The position numbers were made by a program, and so were the translations under genes. 64,000 nt of DNA, taken from contig QUJQ01000002.1 of the NCBI GenBank assembly GCA_003480725.1, positions 130,754-194,753 of the forward strand, in the 5' to 3' direction. The stretch comes from Clostridiaceae bacterium AM27-36LB (GTDB taxonomy: Bacteria > Bacillota > Clostridia > Lachnospirales > Lachnospiraceae). This document shows positions 10,601 through 18,777 of the stretch, piece after piece. Each line of letters opens with the position of its first letter. Position 1 is the first letter of the stretch. The notes below the pieces were generated by a model. The model saw only the letters and a program-made list of their open reading frames with translations, ran no database searches and was not told the DNA's origin.

Positions 10601-10803
10601 CTTAAGTTTTTCGTATCCCGGTAAGAGCCACTGGTCGTTCCATACAGCGCAAAACAGATGGCATCAAAGATCGTCGTCTTACCCGCACCCGTATCTCCGG
10701 AGATCAGAAACAGCCCCTTTTCTTCAAATTTTGTAAAATCTATTTCGGGCACCCGTCCCGCATAGGGTCCAAATGCGCTTATGATCAGTTTACTCGGTTT
10801 CAT
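7624..10803 (-). CDS. sbcC: Exonuclease subunit SbcC (Rad50-like SMC ATPase)
   Basis: This 1059-aa protein is the ATPase subunit of the SbcCD nuclease, which opens hairpins and processes double-strand ends. Walker A (GDTGAGKTT) is at residues 36-44. It is followed by a long coiled coil, a zinc hook (CPVCG) near residue 533, a second coiled coil, the ABC signature (NLSGGESF) near 960, and Walker B (ALFVDEGFGTLD) near 992. Length and order are normal for the family. Its start overlaps the end of sbcD by 14 bases, so the two are translated together. Confidence 0.97.
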   Translation of the reverse strand: MKPSKLIISAFGPYAGRVPEIDFTKFEEKGLFLISGDTGAGKTTIFDAICFALYGTTSGSYRDTKNLRSEYASDTAESYVDFYFSHQGKNYHIWRQPSYERKKQRGTGVITEKEKAVFYEEGKAPVEGLTQVNLAVKDLLHIDEKQFKQIAMIAQGEFRDLLNAKTEQRTEILRTIFLTDGYKNIEYKLKDRMDASYAIRRKTEDSIVQYFGDVSASTTDVLSEELTELKDRARESGSAWNLEELLELLERLIQSDQENLEVEKDRLEQAEGILRSRQEALATAQTNNEFIDRLLHLQKERAELVARGQKIKDATDLLDRQKTATREVHPVYLAWKSKADAVIYTEKEIENKQQSLLAAEKTAKEAAEQSALAEEKRGRAEELQKKIDKINAEEQKYQQREQLKEKVAALTNDQKILAEKETSYDTAEKKLEESMQNLKETVAELKNRPTEMQEIRNQGEKLEELAENIRVILEKRVSDRTAGKRKLAEKQQVFLKAREKYEAIREKRMEAERILENCRAGILAKDLEEGQKCPVCGSVHHPELASLPERFITEEELEKYESRESTLQEQKDQANTEAEKAKTALEVLEKQLQVDGMTCLRRAGTEHHPEIESLDELLVCLQEAYKTLLYEKKANQERLLILQADCMVLEKAEKDLAKAEEESKRLADDRKTLTIRKQETESSLIEAKTMFSSLSELSFDTWKEAEKVCTDSADEVQQIGTHIQQALQAQKDADEKVTALQASLETLARTLGAQKEDEVKAKAALESVLEKQKFQSVEELLPFVVTEAALKKTEDQITDYRQAVATNQTQLSQAEKDAEGRQPVDAQALSEMCTLQEQTVKTCREAVNMIRNRIANNSEKQTNILSQRSTFEKASKEYSISRRLYTLVKGTTGNGKITLEQYIQAAGFDGIIAAANRRLLPMSGGQYELYRQRDSIGKKINSFLDLEVLDNYTGHRRPVGNLSGGESFKASLSLALGLSDTVSSNLGGIQMDALFVDEGFGTLDRKSMEDAMDALINLSGTNKLVGIISHREELKENIPQQIKVKKLRDGSQITIETDV

Positions 10804-11947
10804 GGATCACTCCTGCCTCCCGCGCTGCCATTTTCATATAGTCCATCTCTTCTTCACTGATCTCACACTGATACATGAGCTGATAAAAATCACTGATCAG
10901 TTCCGAAAATGATTTATTTTCAACAATATGGGAAAGATCCACCTGCTCGATCTCCCTGGTGTGGGAATTGTCATAGTCGATCTTCACTGTATTGGGATAG
11001 ACCTGTTGAAAGATTCCCATGGCATCACCTATGATTTCTTCATCCGTAAGAGTTGCATAGATAAAGTCCTCCGGCGACTGCACATGTTTCTTATCCAGTA
11101 ATTCTCGTATGGAGCCTTTTATATGGCGCAGATCTCTCATAGGTGACAGCGGGATCAGTTCCACCGACACCTTTCCCTTCTCTCCGAGGGTCACCAATGG
11201 CACAGATTTTATATGATTCACCTCACTCAAAGAATATTTAAGCGGTGATCCTGCATATCGAACTTCTTCTCTTCCTACTTTCTGGGGCGAATGAATATGC
11301 CCCAGCGCCACATAATCAAACGGATCAAAGCAGTCATAACTGATCTTCTCCACCAGTCCCACACTCTGTGTTCCGATGCTCTCCGAACCTGCCAGTACCG
11401 GATCTTCTGACCTGCCTGCCACAAACTGGTGTGCCACGATCACATTTCTCTTCTGACGATCCAAATGAGCATGCTCAATGATCACACGCACTGCATCATC
11501 ATAGGAGTCAATCTTTGCATCTGGAAAATAATGCCGCACCTGAGATGCTTTCACAAATGGAAGCAAATACACATCCACTTCCCTCTGCTCATCTTCTACG
11601 GTATATTTCTCCAATTCTCCTCTGAAAACAGAAGAAATAAAGATCTGATTATCCTGGAATAACCGGCTGCCGTAGTTCAGCCGGTCATCAGAATCATGAT
11701 TACCGCTGATCAGAAAGGTCTTCACTCCTGTTTCTGCCAGGCGACACAGAAAATAATCCAGCAGATTAGTGGCAGCCTCACTGGGAATGGCTTTATCATA
11801 CACATCCCCGGCGATCAGTACCGCATCTACCGTCCTTTCCCGGATCACCGCAAGCATCTGATCCAATATATATTTCTGATCTCCGATCAGGTCAAAATCT
11901 CCCAGGGATTTGCCCAGATGCAGATCTCCCAGATGCAAAAATCTCAT
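10790..11947 (-). CDS. sbcD: Exonuclease subunit SbcD (Mre11-like)
   Basis: This 385-aa metallophosphoesterase is the nuclease partner of SbcC. The phosphoesterase motifs are all present: GDLHLGK at residues 7-13, GDVYDK near 48, GNHDS near 83, and HQFVAGR / GHIHSPQ further on. A capping and SbcC-binding region follows. It overlaps sbcC by 14 bases. A promoter is embedded in the terminator of the preceding thi operon. Confidence 0.97.
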   Translation of the reverse strand: MRFLHLGDLHLGKSLGDFDLIGDQKYILDQMLAVIRERTVDAVLIAGDVYDKAIPSEAATNLLDYFLCRLAETGVKTFLISGNHDSDDRLNYGSRLFQDNQIFISSVFRGELEKYTVEDEQREVDVYLLPFVKASQVRHYFPDAKIDSYDDAVRVIIEHAHLDRQKRNVIVAHQFVAGRSEDPVLAGSESIGTQSVGLVEKISYDCFDPFDYVALGHIHSPQKVGREEVRYAGSPLKYSLSEVNHIKSVPLVTLGEKGKVSVELIPLSPMRDLRHIKGSIRELLDKKHVQSPEDFIYATLTDEEIIGDAMGIFQQVYPNTVKIDYDNSHTREIEQVDLSHIVENKSFSELISDFYQLMYQCEISEEEMDYMKMAAREAGVIHETE

Positions 11948-11962
11948 GTATATTCTCCTTTA

Positions 11963-12017
11963 TCAAAAAAATGGTTATGAGTCGTTATTTTCATTATATA
12001 ACCGCTCATAACCATTT
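11963..12017 (-). terminator. Rho-independent terminator of the thi operon
   Basis: On the minus strand, AAATGGTTATGAG and CTCATAACCATTT form a perfect 13-bp stem with a 23-base loop, followed by seven T residues. It begins 11 bases after the thiE stop. The loop contains the -10 box of the sbcDC promoter. Confidence 0.88.
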
Positions 12018-12021
12018 ACAA
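11993..12021 (-). promoter_or_regulatory. sbcDC promoter nested in the thi terminator
   Basis: TTGTAA (12016-12021) and TATAAT (11993-11998) are 17 bases apart on the minus strand, a near-ideal sigma-A promoter about 40 bases upstream of the sbcD start. The -35 overlaps the first terminator arm and the -10 lies in its loop. Confidence 0.65.
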
Positions 12022-12027
12022 ATCATT

Positions 12028-12621
12028 TTATAACTTCATAAATCCGGACATTATACATCCGCCTGCTGCTCCAGCCTGCCGCACAAGTGAGATCCGTTCC
12101 AGATTCATACCACCGATCGCATAGACCGGGATTGGACACCTGGCACAGATCTGTCTTACAAATTCCACACCTTTTCCTTGCAGACCTTTCTTGCAGTCTG
12201 TCTCAAAGATGGTGCCAAGAATGATCTGAGAAGCACCAGCCTGTACCGCCAGTTCCATATCTTCCATACTATGACAGGAAATGCTGACTTGTGCAAAGTT
12301 CCTCCGAAGTTCTTCCCTCTCTGTCTCCGACATTGACTGCACATACGGAATCGACAGATGGATATCTGTACAGCCAAGCCTCCTTGCAATCGAGATCCGG
12401 GAGTGAAGGAAACACGATACCTTCTCTCTTGCACAGATACCAAGCACTTTTTCGGCCAGAGCTTCATACTCTTCTTCTGACAGATCTCTTTCCCTGAGGA
12501 TCACCCCTTGAGGATGCAGACAGACCACTTTCTCCATCTGTTCCAGAAATGATCCCCGAACCAGTGTCCGATTGGTGATCACAATCGCATGCTCATATGG
12601 ATTATACATAGATATAGTCAT
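12028..12621 (-). CDS. thiE: Thiamine phosphate synthase / TenI-like protein
   Basis: This 197-aa TIM-barrel protein has the ThiE/TenI pattern: an early ITNR segment, DIHLSIPY, VSISCHSMEDMELAVQAGASQIILGTIFET, and a final YAIGGMNLERI. ThiE joins the thiazole and pyrimidine phosphates to make thiamine phosphate. TenI relatives instead isomerise the thiazole product. The typical G-x-D-x-H-L-x-Q is changed to CTDIHLS, so a TenI-like role is possible. It is last in the thi operon and overlaps thiH by 20 bases. A second ATG four codons later could be the true start. Confidence 0.82.
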   Translation of the reverse strand: MTISMYNPYEHAIVITNRTLVRGSFLEQMEKVVCLHPQGVILRERDLSEEEYEALAEKVLGICAREKVSCFLHSRISIARRLGCTDIHLSIPYVQSMSETEREELRRNFAQVSISCHSMEDMELAVQAGASQIILGTIFETDCKKGLQGKGVEFVRQICARCPIPVYAIGGMNLERISLVRQAGAAGGCIMSGFMKL

Positions 12622-13861
12622 TCAGGACCGGCTGCAGACCACCCCGCTCCATATCCTGATACATTTTATCAAAGGAGCGGTCGTCATTGATCTCAAACTG
12701 CTCGTCTCCCACATCTGCATCTTCTTTTCCTTCGTATTTTTCTTCGTGATCACCAATTCCGGTAGAAACGCCTGCGGAGACTTTCGTAGCACAGATCTTC
12801 GTAATTCCATTTCGGAAGCTTTCGCTCTCCCTGCTGGACACTGTGATTCCTGCAAAGGGCAGGAACAACCGATATGCACACAACACCTGACAGAGTTCCT
12901 TCTCTCCCACATCCCGCGGATTGATCTTATCATTATTTACAATCGGACGGAGACGCGGACAACTCAGAGAAAGTTCAGCGTGTGGATATTTCCGGTTGAT
13001 ATAGTAGACATGAAGTGCCGTTGCCAGTGCATCCTTTCGGAAATCATCCAGCCCTAAAAGTGCTGAAAATCCGGCTCCGCGCATGCCTCCCATCAATGCA
13101 CGCTCCTGAGCGTCAAATCGATAAGGCCACACCCTCTTGTGCCCCATCAGATGCAGCGTCTCGTATTTATCCGTGTTGTATGTCTCCTGAAATACCGTCA
13201 CATAATCTACCCCACATTCGTGCAGATACCGGTATTCATCCACATTGACCGGATAGATCTCAATGCCGATATTTTTAAAATATTTCCGTGCGATCTTCAC
13301 TGCTTCTCCGATATACGTCACATCTGAATAGGCCCTGCTCTCACCTGTCAGGATCAGGATCTCCTCCATACCGGTCTTTGCGATCACCTGCATCTCATGC
13401 TCGATTTCTTCAAAAGTCAGCTTCTTTCTTCGGATATTGTTATAGCAGTTAAATCCGCAGTATATACAGTAGTTCTGGCAGTAGTTGGCAATATAAAGAG
13501 GTGTAAAAATATAGACAGTATTTCCAAAATGATTCTTCGTGACTTCTTCTGCCTTCCTAGCCATCTGTTCCAGGTAAGGAGCTGCTGCCGGAGAGATCAG
13601 CGCCTTAAAATCCTCTACGGAACAGGTCTCATGAGAAAGAGCCCTCTCCACGTCCGCTGCAGTGTAAGCATCATAATCAAATTCATCCATGGCTTTGAGC
13701 ACTTTATCCTTGATATCGGACTGTATGATCTCCATTCCTTTCATGTATTCCATATGGTTGGTACGGAAGGACGGATCCTGTTCCAGACGATGCTTTCTCT
13801 CAAGAGCAGCCGGAGGCAATGTATCACTGTCTACAAAATATACCTGATTTTCTTCATTCAT
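12602..13861 (-). CDS. thiH: 2-iminoacetate synthase ThiH (radical SAM)
   Basis: This 419-aa radical SAM enzyme cleaves tyrosine to give dehydroglycine for the thiazole ring. The cluster motif CQNYCIYC (C-x3-C-x2-C) is at about residues 134-141, inside the family-typical stretch NYCQNYCIYCGF. The SCPRLRP segment near residue 300 is also typical. GGGAGG precedes the ATG at 13861. It lies between thiG and thiE in the operon. The use of ThiH rather than the oxygen-dependent glycine oxidase ThiO fits an anaerobe. Confidence 0.96.
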   Translation of the reverse strand: MNEENQVYFVDSDTLPPAALERKHRLEQDPSFRTNHMEYMKGMEIIQSDIKDKVLKAMDEFDYDAYTAADVERALSHETCSVEDFKALISPAAAPYLEQMARKAEEVTKNHFGNTVYIFTPLYIANYCQNYCIYCGFNCYNNIRRKKLTFEEIEHEMQVIAKTGMEEILILTGESRAYSDVTYIGEAVKIARKYFKNIGIEIYPVNVDEYRYLHECGVDYVTVFQETYNTDKYETLHLMGHKRVWPYRFDAQERALMGGMRGAGFSALLGLDDFRKDALATALHVYYINRKYPHAELSLSCPRLRPIVNNDKINPRDVGEKELCQVLCAYRLFLPFAGITVSSRESESFRNGITKICATKVSAGVSTGIGDHEEKYEGKEDADVGDEQFEINDDRSFDKMYQDMERGGLQPVLNDYIYV

Positions 13862-13873
13862 GACCGTTCCTCC

Positions 13874-14638
13874 CTAATGCAGAAATCCTGTCAGCGGATC
13901 TGATGCACTTCCACCTCTGGCAAGGACTCTTCCCATTCCTGTCAGATATGCTTTTCTTCCGGCTTCAATAGCAAGCTTGAATGCGGCTGCCATCTCCGGT
14001 ACATTTCCAGCTGTAGCAATGGCTGTATTTGCCATGATGGCTGCTGCTCCCATTTCCATGGCTTCGCATGCCTGGGATGGCTTTCCAATTCCTGCGTCCA
14101 CAATGATCGGCAGATCGATCTCATCAATCAGAACCTGGATCATCGCTTTCGTTGCAAGACCTTTGTTGCTTCCGATCGGTGCTGCCAGCGGCATGACAGC
14201 TGCTGCGCCTGCATTCTGCAGATCTCTTGCCACATTCAGATCCGGATTCATATACGGAAGCACTACAAATCCCTCTTTTGCAAGGATTTCCGTTGCTTTT
14301 ACTGTCTCATAATTATCAGGGAACAGATATTTTGCATCCCGCATGATCTCCACTTTTACAAAATCTCCACATCCCATAGCTCTGCTCAGACGTGCGATCC
14401 TGACTGCCTCCTCTGCAGTTCTTGCACCTGAGGTGTTCGGAAGGAGTGTCACTCCCTTCGGAATAAAGTCCAGGATATTTTCACTTTCCTGTGTGTTGGC
14501 ACGGCGCAAAGCAAGCGTGATGATCTCTGCTCCTCCCTGCTCTACCGCTGCTTTGATCAGGTTCAGATTATATTTTCCTGAACCCAGAATAAAACGACTG
14601 TGAAATTCTTTACCACCTAATATAAATTTATCTTCCAT
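13874..14638 (-). CDS. thiG: Thiazole synthase ThiG
   Basis: This 254-aa TIM barrel condenses dehydroglycine, deoxyxylulose phosphate and ThiS thiocarboxylate to form the thiazole phosphate. Visible family segments are FILGSGKY near the start (Lys-based imine chemistry lies later in the barrel), [22 protein letters not shown], and [14 protein letters not shown] with AIMANTAIA near the phosphate site. Full family length. It follows thiF by 21 bases and precedes thiH by 12. Confidence 0.97.
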   Translation of the reverse strand: MEDKFILGGKEFHSRFILGSGKYNLNLIKAAVEQGGAEIITLALRRANTQESENILDFIPKGVTLLPNTSGARTAEEAVRIARLSRAMGCGDFVKVEIMRDAKYLFPDNYETVKATEILAKEGFVVLPYMNPDLNVARDLQNAGAAAVMPLAAPIGSNKGLATKAMIQVLIDEIDLPIIVDAGIGKPSQACEAMEMGAAAIMANTAIATAGNVPEMAAAFKLAIEAGRKAYLTGMGRVLARGGSASDPLTGFLH

Positions 14639-14659
14639 GTTTCTTCCCCTTTTCGTAAA

Positions 14660-15319
14660 CTATGATTCTGACTGCATAATCAACTGCAGCACTTTGTTCG
14701 CTTCGTGTGCAGCACAAACTGCCACTCTTGGTGCGATCAGTCCGATTCCATTTCCAACATCCGTACTTTGATCTCCGCACACATATAATCGTTTCATCAC
14801 CTGACAGGTACGGATCTCATTGGCATCTGCATACCCCGCCATACCATTTCCCGACACCACGATTGTCTTAGGACACTGCATAAGCAGTTCCCGGACAAGC
14901 ATGGCTTTCTGATCCGGCTTATCAAATGCTTCACATACGATCGGATATTCTGAAAACAGTTCCTTTACATTATCCGGTGTAACTTTTATACACACGGAGC
15001 GATATGCCAGATATGGATTGATCTGATACAGAATCTCCGGCAATGCTTCTGCTTTTGGCTTGCCAAGCTGAGGGATCAAATACATCTGCCGGTTCAGATT
15101 GGTCACATCCACCGTATCAAAATCCACCAGCAGAAGCTCACCGACTCCACTTCTGGCAAGCATCACTGCAATATTGGATCCCAATCCTCCAAGTCCTGCC
15201 ACAGCCACTCTGGCATTGCGCAGTTTTGTCCGCATCTCTTCTGGAAATCTGGCATCAAATGCCTGATCCAGCTGTTCCCTGGAGATCCGCTCCTGCATTT
15301 CCTTCTGCATCCTTGTCAT
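14660..15319 (-). CDS. thiF: ThiS adenylyltransferase ThiF
   Basis: This 219-aa E1-like enzyme activates the C-terminal Gly-Gly of ThiS as an acyl-adenylate. The nucleotide site GLGGLGSNIA is at about residues 42-51, with DFDTVDVTNLNRQ near 66-78. A zinc-binding Cys pair is not evident, so it belongs to the short ThiF group that accompanies ThiH. Its Shine-Dalgarno (GGTGGAGG) is made from the last glycine codons of thiS, so translation of the two genes is tightly linked. Confidence 0.93.
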   Translation of the reverse strand: MTRMQKEMQERISREQLDQAFDARFPEEMRTKLRNARVAVAGLGGLGSNIAVMLARSGVGELLLVDFDTVDVTNLNRQMYLIPQLGKPKAEALPEILYQINPYLAYRSVCIKVTPDNVKELFSEYPIVCEAFDKPDQKAMLVRELLMQCPKTIVVSGNGMAGYADANEIRTCQVMKRLYVCGDQSTDVGNGIGLIAPRVAVCAAHEANKVLQLIMQSES

Positions 15320-15322
15320 CTC

Positions 15323-15517
15323 TCAACCTCCACCGACAAATCTCACAACTTCAATCACATCTTCATCCTGGATGACCACCTGTCCGAACTGATCTTTTGG
15401 GATGATCTCAAGGTTTTTCTCTACAACCACCCGTTCTGTTTCAAATCCGGCTTCATTGAGATATTCCAGAAGATTTCTTCCGGCAATCTCTTTGTCTTCT
15501 CCATTGATCTTTACCAT
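15323..15517 (-). CDS. thiS: Sulfur carrier protein ThiS
   Basis: This 64-aa ubiquitin-fold protein carries sulfur on its C-terminal Gly-Gly (here ending FVGGG). The start at 15517 was chosen because AAAGGAGAGC precedes it at the right distance. An in-frame upstream ATG would begin inside the riboswitch terminator. It is the first gene of the thi operon, right after the TPP-controlled terminator. Confidence 0.95.
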   Translation of the reverse strand: MVKINGEDKEIAGRNLLEYLNEAGFETERVVVEKNLEIIPKDQFGQVVIQDEDVIEVVRFVGGG

Positions 15518-15556
15518 GACAAGCTCTCCTTTCACCGTTCTGACACCCTGAAAAAG

Positions 15557-15600
15557 CAAAAAGGCACCGAATGATACGCATAGCATATCATTCGGCGCCT
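15557..15600 (-). terminator. TPP-controlled terminator before thiS
   Basis: A strong stem on the minus strand pairs GGCGCCGAATGATA with TATCATTCGGTGCC (one G-U pair), and TTTTT follows. It lies between the TPP aptamer and thiS and is the expression platform. Confidence 0.92.
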
Positions 15601-15682
15601 GTCATACTCTGTGAAAAGTGGTGCCCCCAGTTCACACAAAACAGAGAGCAACGACACATAAGTGCATTTCTTTGCGACATGT

Positions 15683-15769
15683 ATTTCCCTACGTTGGCAT
15701 TATCCAAATCAGGTTCCAGGTCAAGACTAAAAAGTCTACTCTCAGCCCATCTATTTGAGCTCCCTATTT
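15683..15769 (-). promoter_or_regulatory. TPP riboswitch (THI box)
   Basis: On the minus strand the conserved elements are all present: GGGAGCTC at the 5' arm, GGGCTGAGAGTAGA, then GACCTGGAACCTGATTTGGATAATGCCAACGT in two conserved blocks, closing with AGGGAAAT. Bound thiamine pyrophosphate would favour the downstream terminator and stop thiSFGHE transcription. Confidence 0.97.
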
Positions 15770-15775
15770 CTGAAC

Positions 15776-15804
15776 ATTATACACGGCTGACGCTTAATTT
15801 GCAA
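15776..15804 (-). promoter_or_regulatory. thi operon promoter
   Basis: TTGCAA (15799-15804) and TATAAT (15776-15781) are separated by exactly 17 bases on the minus strand. The -10 ends seven bases before the TPP aptamer. The -35 lies only nine bases from the stop codon of the last CIS gene. Confidence 0.85.
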
Positions 15805-15813
15805 GCATCAAAA

Positions 15814-16908
15814 TCATCCAAGTACATAATTTCCATCCAGCGAGAATCCACTGGTATCCGCACGCTCCGGAATTGCCAGCCGGCTGTTTTTATCAAGATA
15901 ACAGTGTGTATCCATCTGGCTGGACCAGTCAAGAAAGATCAGATTACTGTTCATACCAAGAGGCGTGTATTCCTGCAGAAGTTTCTGAAGCTCCTCCGGC
16001 ACCACTGGCTGACCTTCCCTTGTCAGATCCAGGATCACACAGAACTGATCTTCATTTTTTCCAAACAGCTTCTCATACCGCTCTAACTGGCTGGCTCCTC
16101 TGCGCATCCAGTCATGCCACTTAAAATACTCCATGATTACCGCGTCCCGACCGGTAACAAACTGGATCATCTGCTTCATCACCCGTACCGTACCTTTTCC
16201 GGTCTGGATCTTGCTTAAATCCCGGATCAGCATACGGATCTTCTCCGCTCCAGGTTCTGCGCCTCCATAAGGCTTTCCTGTCCACGTAAGAAGCGTTCCA
16301 AGATTTTCGTCCGGTGTGCTCTCATAATCCAGGATCCGGGGCAGATGATCTACCTGCTGCTCCAGATCTTCGTACATGCTCTGGAAGACCGCCATATAAC
16401 GCTCAAAAAATGAATTCTGTCCGGCTTCCTGATAGATTTCCGGAAGATAACCAGAAAAACTGGTCCACGGAAATTCCACACGAAATCCTTCCATACAGAA
16501 ATGACTGTCAACGGCAGCTCCCGATATTCGGATCAGTACCCACAGATACCGACCTTTCAGTTCATGGAGCAGAAAATCATCTGTATTTACTTTCCGTACA
16601 TAAGAGCCCTCCGGCCAGAACAGATCCGGTGAACTGCCCTCTTCCCATGCTTTTTCTGTCTGCTCTGTCAGATTCTCATTGGTCGCCATGACCAGTACTT
16701 CATATTTGCAACGATAAAAATCGCCCTCCAGAACCAGTCTATGCCAGGATCCATCCCGATCTCTGGAGTCATAAACTGGTGCCAGATACAGGAACACACC
16801 GCCGCCTGTTCCGGTAAGTCTGTATTCATCTGTCAGCTCCATCCGGTACCGTCTTCCATTTTCCAGACCCAGCCGGTAAAAATTAATCTTTTTTCCTTCT
16901 TCCATCAT
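15814..16908 (-). CDS. CIS baseplate/tail protein, phage tail protein I family
   Basis: This 364-aa protein is the last gene of the contractile injection system operon. The C-terminal two-thirds match the phage tail protein I pattern found in CIS loci. A proline-aromatic opening (FSGYLPEIYQE at about 152) leads to FFERYMAVFQSMYEDLE. After that comes LGTLLTWTGKPYG and a helical end with RDLSKIQTGKGTVRVMKQMIQ. In P2-type tails this protein sits at the baseplate edge next to the fibre. No terminator follows its stop, and the thi promoter starts nine bases later. Confidence 0.85.
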   Translation of the reverse strand: MMEEGKKINFYRLGLENGRRYRMELTDEYRLTGTGGGVFLYLAPVYDSRDRDGSWHRLVLEGDFYRCKYEVLVMATNENLTEQTEKAWEEGSSPDLFWPEGSYVRKVNTDDFLLHELKGRYLWVLIRISGAAVDSHFCMEGFRVEFPWTSFSGYLPEIYQEAGQNSFFERYMAVFQSMYEDLEQQVDHLPRILDYESTPDENLGTLLTWTGKPYGGAEPGAEKIRMLIRDLSKIQTGKGTVRVMKQMIQFVTGRDAVIMEYFKWHDWMRRGASQLERYEKLFGKNEDQFCVILDLTREGQPVVPEELQKLLQEYTPLGMNSNLIFLDWSSQMDTHCYLDKNSRLAIPERADTSGFSLDGNYVLG

Positions 16909-16926
16909 AGCCGGTGTTCCTCCTTT

Positions 16927-18777
16927 CTAGCAAAATTCCAGATCTGTCCCCTCCAGGATCCCCAGCGCATCTGCATCCAGAAGCACATCTCCTCTGTCAT
17001 TCTTTCTGGCTGCATTTCCAGTTCTCTCCAGATTCAGTTCCAGTACCTTTTTTACCCCTTCAGTATTTTCCAGTGCTGTAAACAACTGTCCGTAAGAGAT
17101 CACCGTTCCAAAAGGATGCTTTCGTTCTGTATAAGAAAGCTCCCTGCTGATCCGTTCCAGTACCGCTTTTCTGGTCTTTGGCGAATCCTGCTCCAGTGCG
17201 ATCTTTCCATGTACGCAGATACCTGCATATCTGGCAGATTCCACCGTCACCTTGGTATTGATCAGCCGATATGGTTCGATATAGTCCTCAATGGCTTTGC
17301 GGTACTGTTCTTTCAAAACTGGTTTTTTTTCATCGCTCCACGGCTTGACCACCACAATCACTTCATTTTCACTCCGGTTCTGGCGATGCATGACGCCATA
17401 TTCTTTTCCAGGGATCACCTGCACCAGATCGATCATAAGGCCCGGTGTCTGCTTTACGATCGTCTCATAATCTGTCTGTGAGGCCATCCGGTTCTGAATG
17501 AACAATTCCTTCTGCATCCGCTTTTTCATATCACGGATGGTTTCTGCATCCTGTCCTCCATCCACTGGCAGTGGATTGCTGACAGCTGCTCTGATGGTCG
17601 GATCTTCAAACCGGTTCAGTTCTCCTGCCTGCACATTTCCATTGCCGCACAGAGAGCAGAGTAACCCTGTCACATAAATATCTTTATTCTGTCTCGGGAT
17701 CACTCCATGGATCCCATCACCAAAGCGGATGTTCTGAGTCTCTTCCTCATATGTAAATACCCGATCCTTGTAGCCTGCTTCCTCCAGATCTTCTGCATAA
17801 TGATAGGTTTCTACCTCTCCATCCTCTCCCACAACCGCCAGGGAAAACTTATATGCATAGGGATAATCAAACAGAAGGCTCTGCCCTGCACATCCATCAG
17901 TGGTTCCGATCAGAAGCTCTGGCAGCAGTTCTCCCTCTTTACAGACTGTGTGCTGCTGGATGACCTTCAGAGGATTCACATACACCATGCCTATCCGCGG
18001 ACAACTGTCATATGTATTTTCCTGCAGATTGGCTTTCAGATAGTATGCCCGTCCATTGCCGAACATAGGACTCCATACTGCCATAGGCGCCATATCTTTA
18101 AGCGTCACAAATCCGCTTCTTAAGAATCCGCAAGTCTCGTCTTCCACTTCCACTGTCTTCCAGCCTTCTTCAGTAAACACCTGCCATTCCAGTGTTCCCA
18201 GACGGAAGGTCTGATCAAAAGGATTTCTCCTCTCCTGATATTCCACACAGATATAGATCCTGTCTTCCGCCTGCAGCGGCTTTGAAAATCCAAGACACAC
18301 AGCCTGTGCTGCCTGTTCTTCCGGCTGAAAGATATCGGCATATTCTCCGTCAGTACCTGCAAATGCAGTCAGATCCAGGTACTGATCTTCTATCTGCCGC
18401 AGGAAGGAACAGAATCTGTTTTCTGAACCTTTCCATTCTTCCGCTGTCTCAAAAGAGATATCACCTGCGAAGAGTCTGGTTCCTTTTGGGATCTCCTGCT
18501 GTACGTCCCCGTGGATCACTACATAACCAGCTGCTGCCCGGCGCTTTTGCTGCTGAATGCCCAGAAGTTTCAGGTATTTCTTCACATGCACATCCCCTGT
18601 GGCATCCATATAATAATTCAGCATATCCACAAGCCACGCATAGGTCTGGAGAACCGTGATTCCCGGATCATGACTGTTAAAGTCTGTCCATTGATCTGTC
18701 AGAGACGGGATACGGCTCACGGCCCTCTGTATGATCTGCTCATATGTCATGTCATTAAGCTGTGGTACCTTCAACAT
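16927..18777 (-). CDS. CIS baseplate protein, gpJ-like (second copy)
   Basis: This 616-aa baseplate wedge protein has the J-type core near residues 385-480: NPLPVDGGQDAETIRDMKKR, then RMASQTDYETIVKQTPG. The N-terminus (EQIIQRAVSRIPSLTDQWTDFNSHDPGITVLQT, read in parts) is the typical opening of CIS baseplate assembly proteins. It overlaps the larger J-type gene by 7 bases. Two J-like proteins side by side match the Afp11/Afp12 arrangement of extracellular contractile systems. Confidence 0.87.
   Translation of the reverse strand: MLKVPQLNDMTYEQIIQRAVSRIPSLTDQWTDFNSHDPGITVLQTYAWLVDMLNYYMDATGDVHVKKYLKLLGIQQQKRRAAAGYVVIHGDVQQEIPKGTRLFAGDISFETAEEWKGSENRFCSFLRQIEDQYLDLTAFAGTDGEYADIFQPEEQAAQAVCLGFSKPLQAEDRIYICVEYQERRNPFDQTFRLGTLEWQVFTEEGWKTVEVEDETCGFLRSGFVTLKDMAPMAVWSPMFGNGRAYYLKANLQENTYDSCPRIGMVYVNPLKVIQQHTVCKEGELLPELLIGTTDGCAGQSLLFDYPYAYKFSLAVVGEDGEVETYHYAEDLEEAGYKDRVFTYEEETQNIRFGDGIHGVIPRQNKDIYVTGLLCSLCGNGNVQAGELNRFEDPTIRAAVSNPLPVDGGQDAETIRDMKKRMQKELFIQNRMASQTDYETIVKQTPGLMIDLVQVIPGKEYGVMHRQNRSENEVIVVVKPWSDEKKPVLKEQYRKAIEDYIEPYRLINTKVTVESARYAGICVHGKIALEQDSPKTRKAVLERISRELSYTERKHPFGTVISYGQLFTALENTEGVKKVLELNLERTGNAARKNDRGDVLLDADALGILEGTDLEFC

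Noticed and set aside
15518..15586. Longer ThiS starting at 15586
   Set aside because: That start lies in the riboswitch terminator hairpin; the shorter start has a good Shine-Dalgarno and gives the normal ThiS length.
16741..17481. Long plus-strand open frames opposite CIS genes (for example 246 aa here)
   Set aside because: They are antisense shadows of well-supported minus-strand genes, with no ribosome binding sites or recognisable domains.
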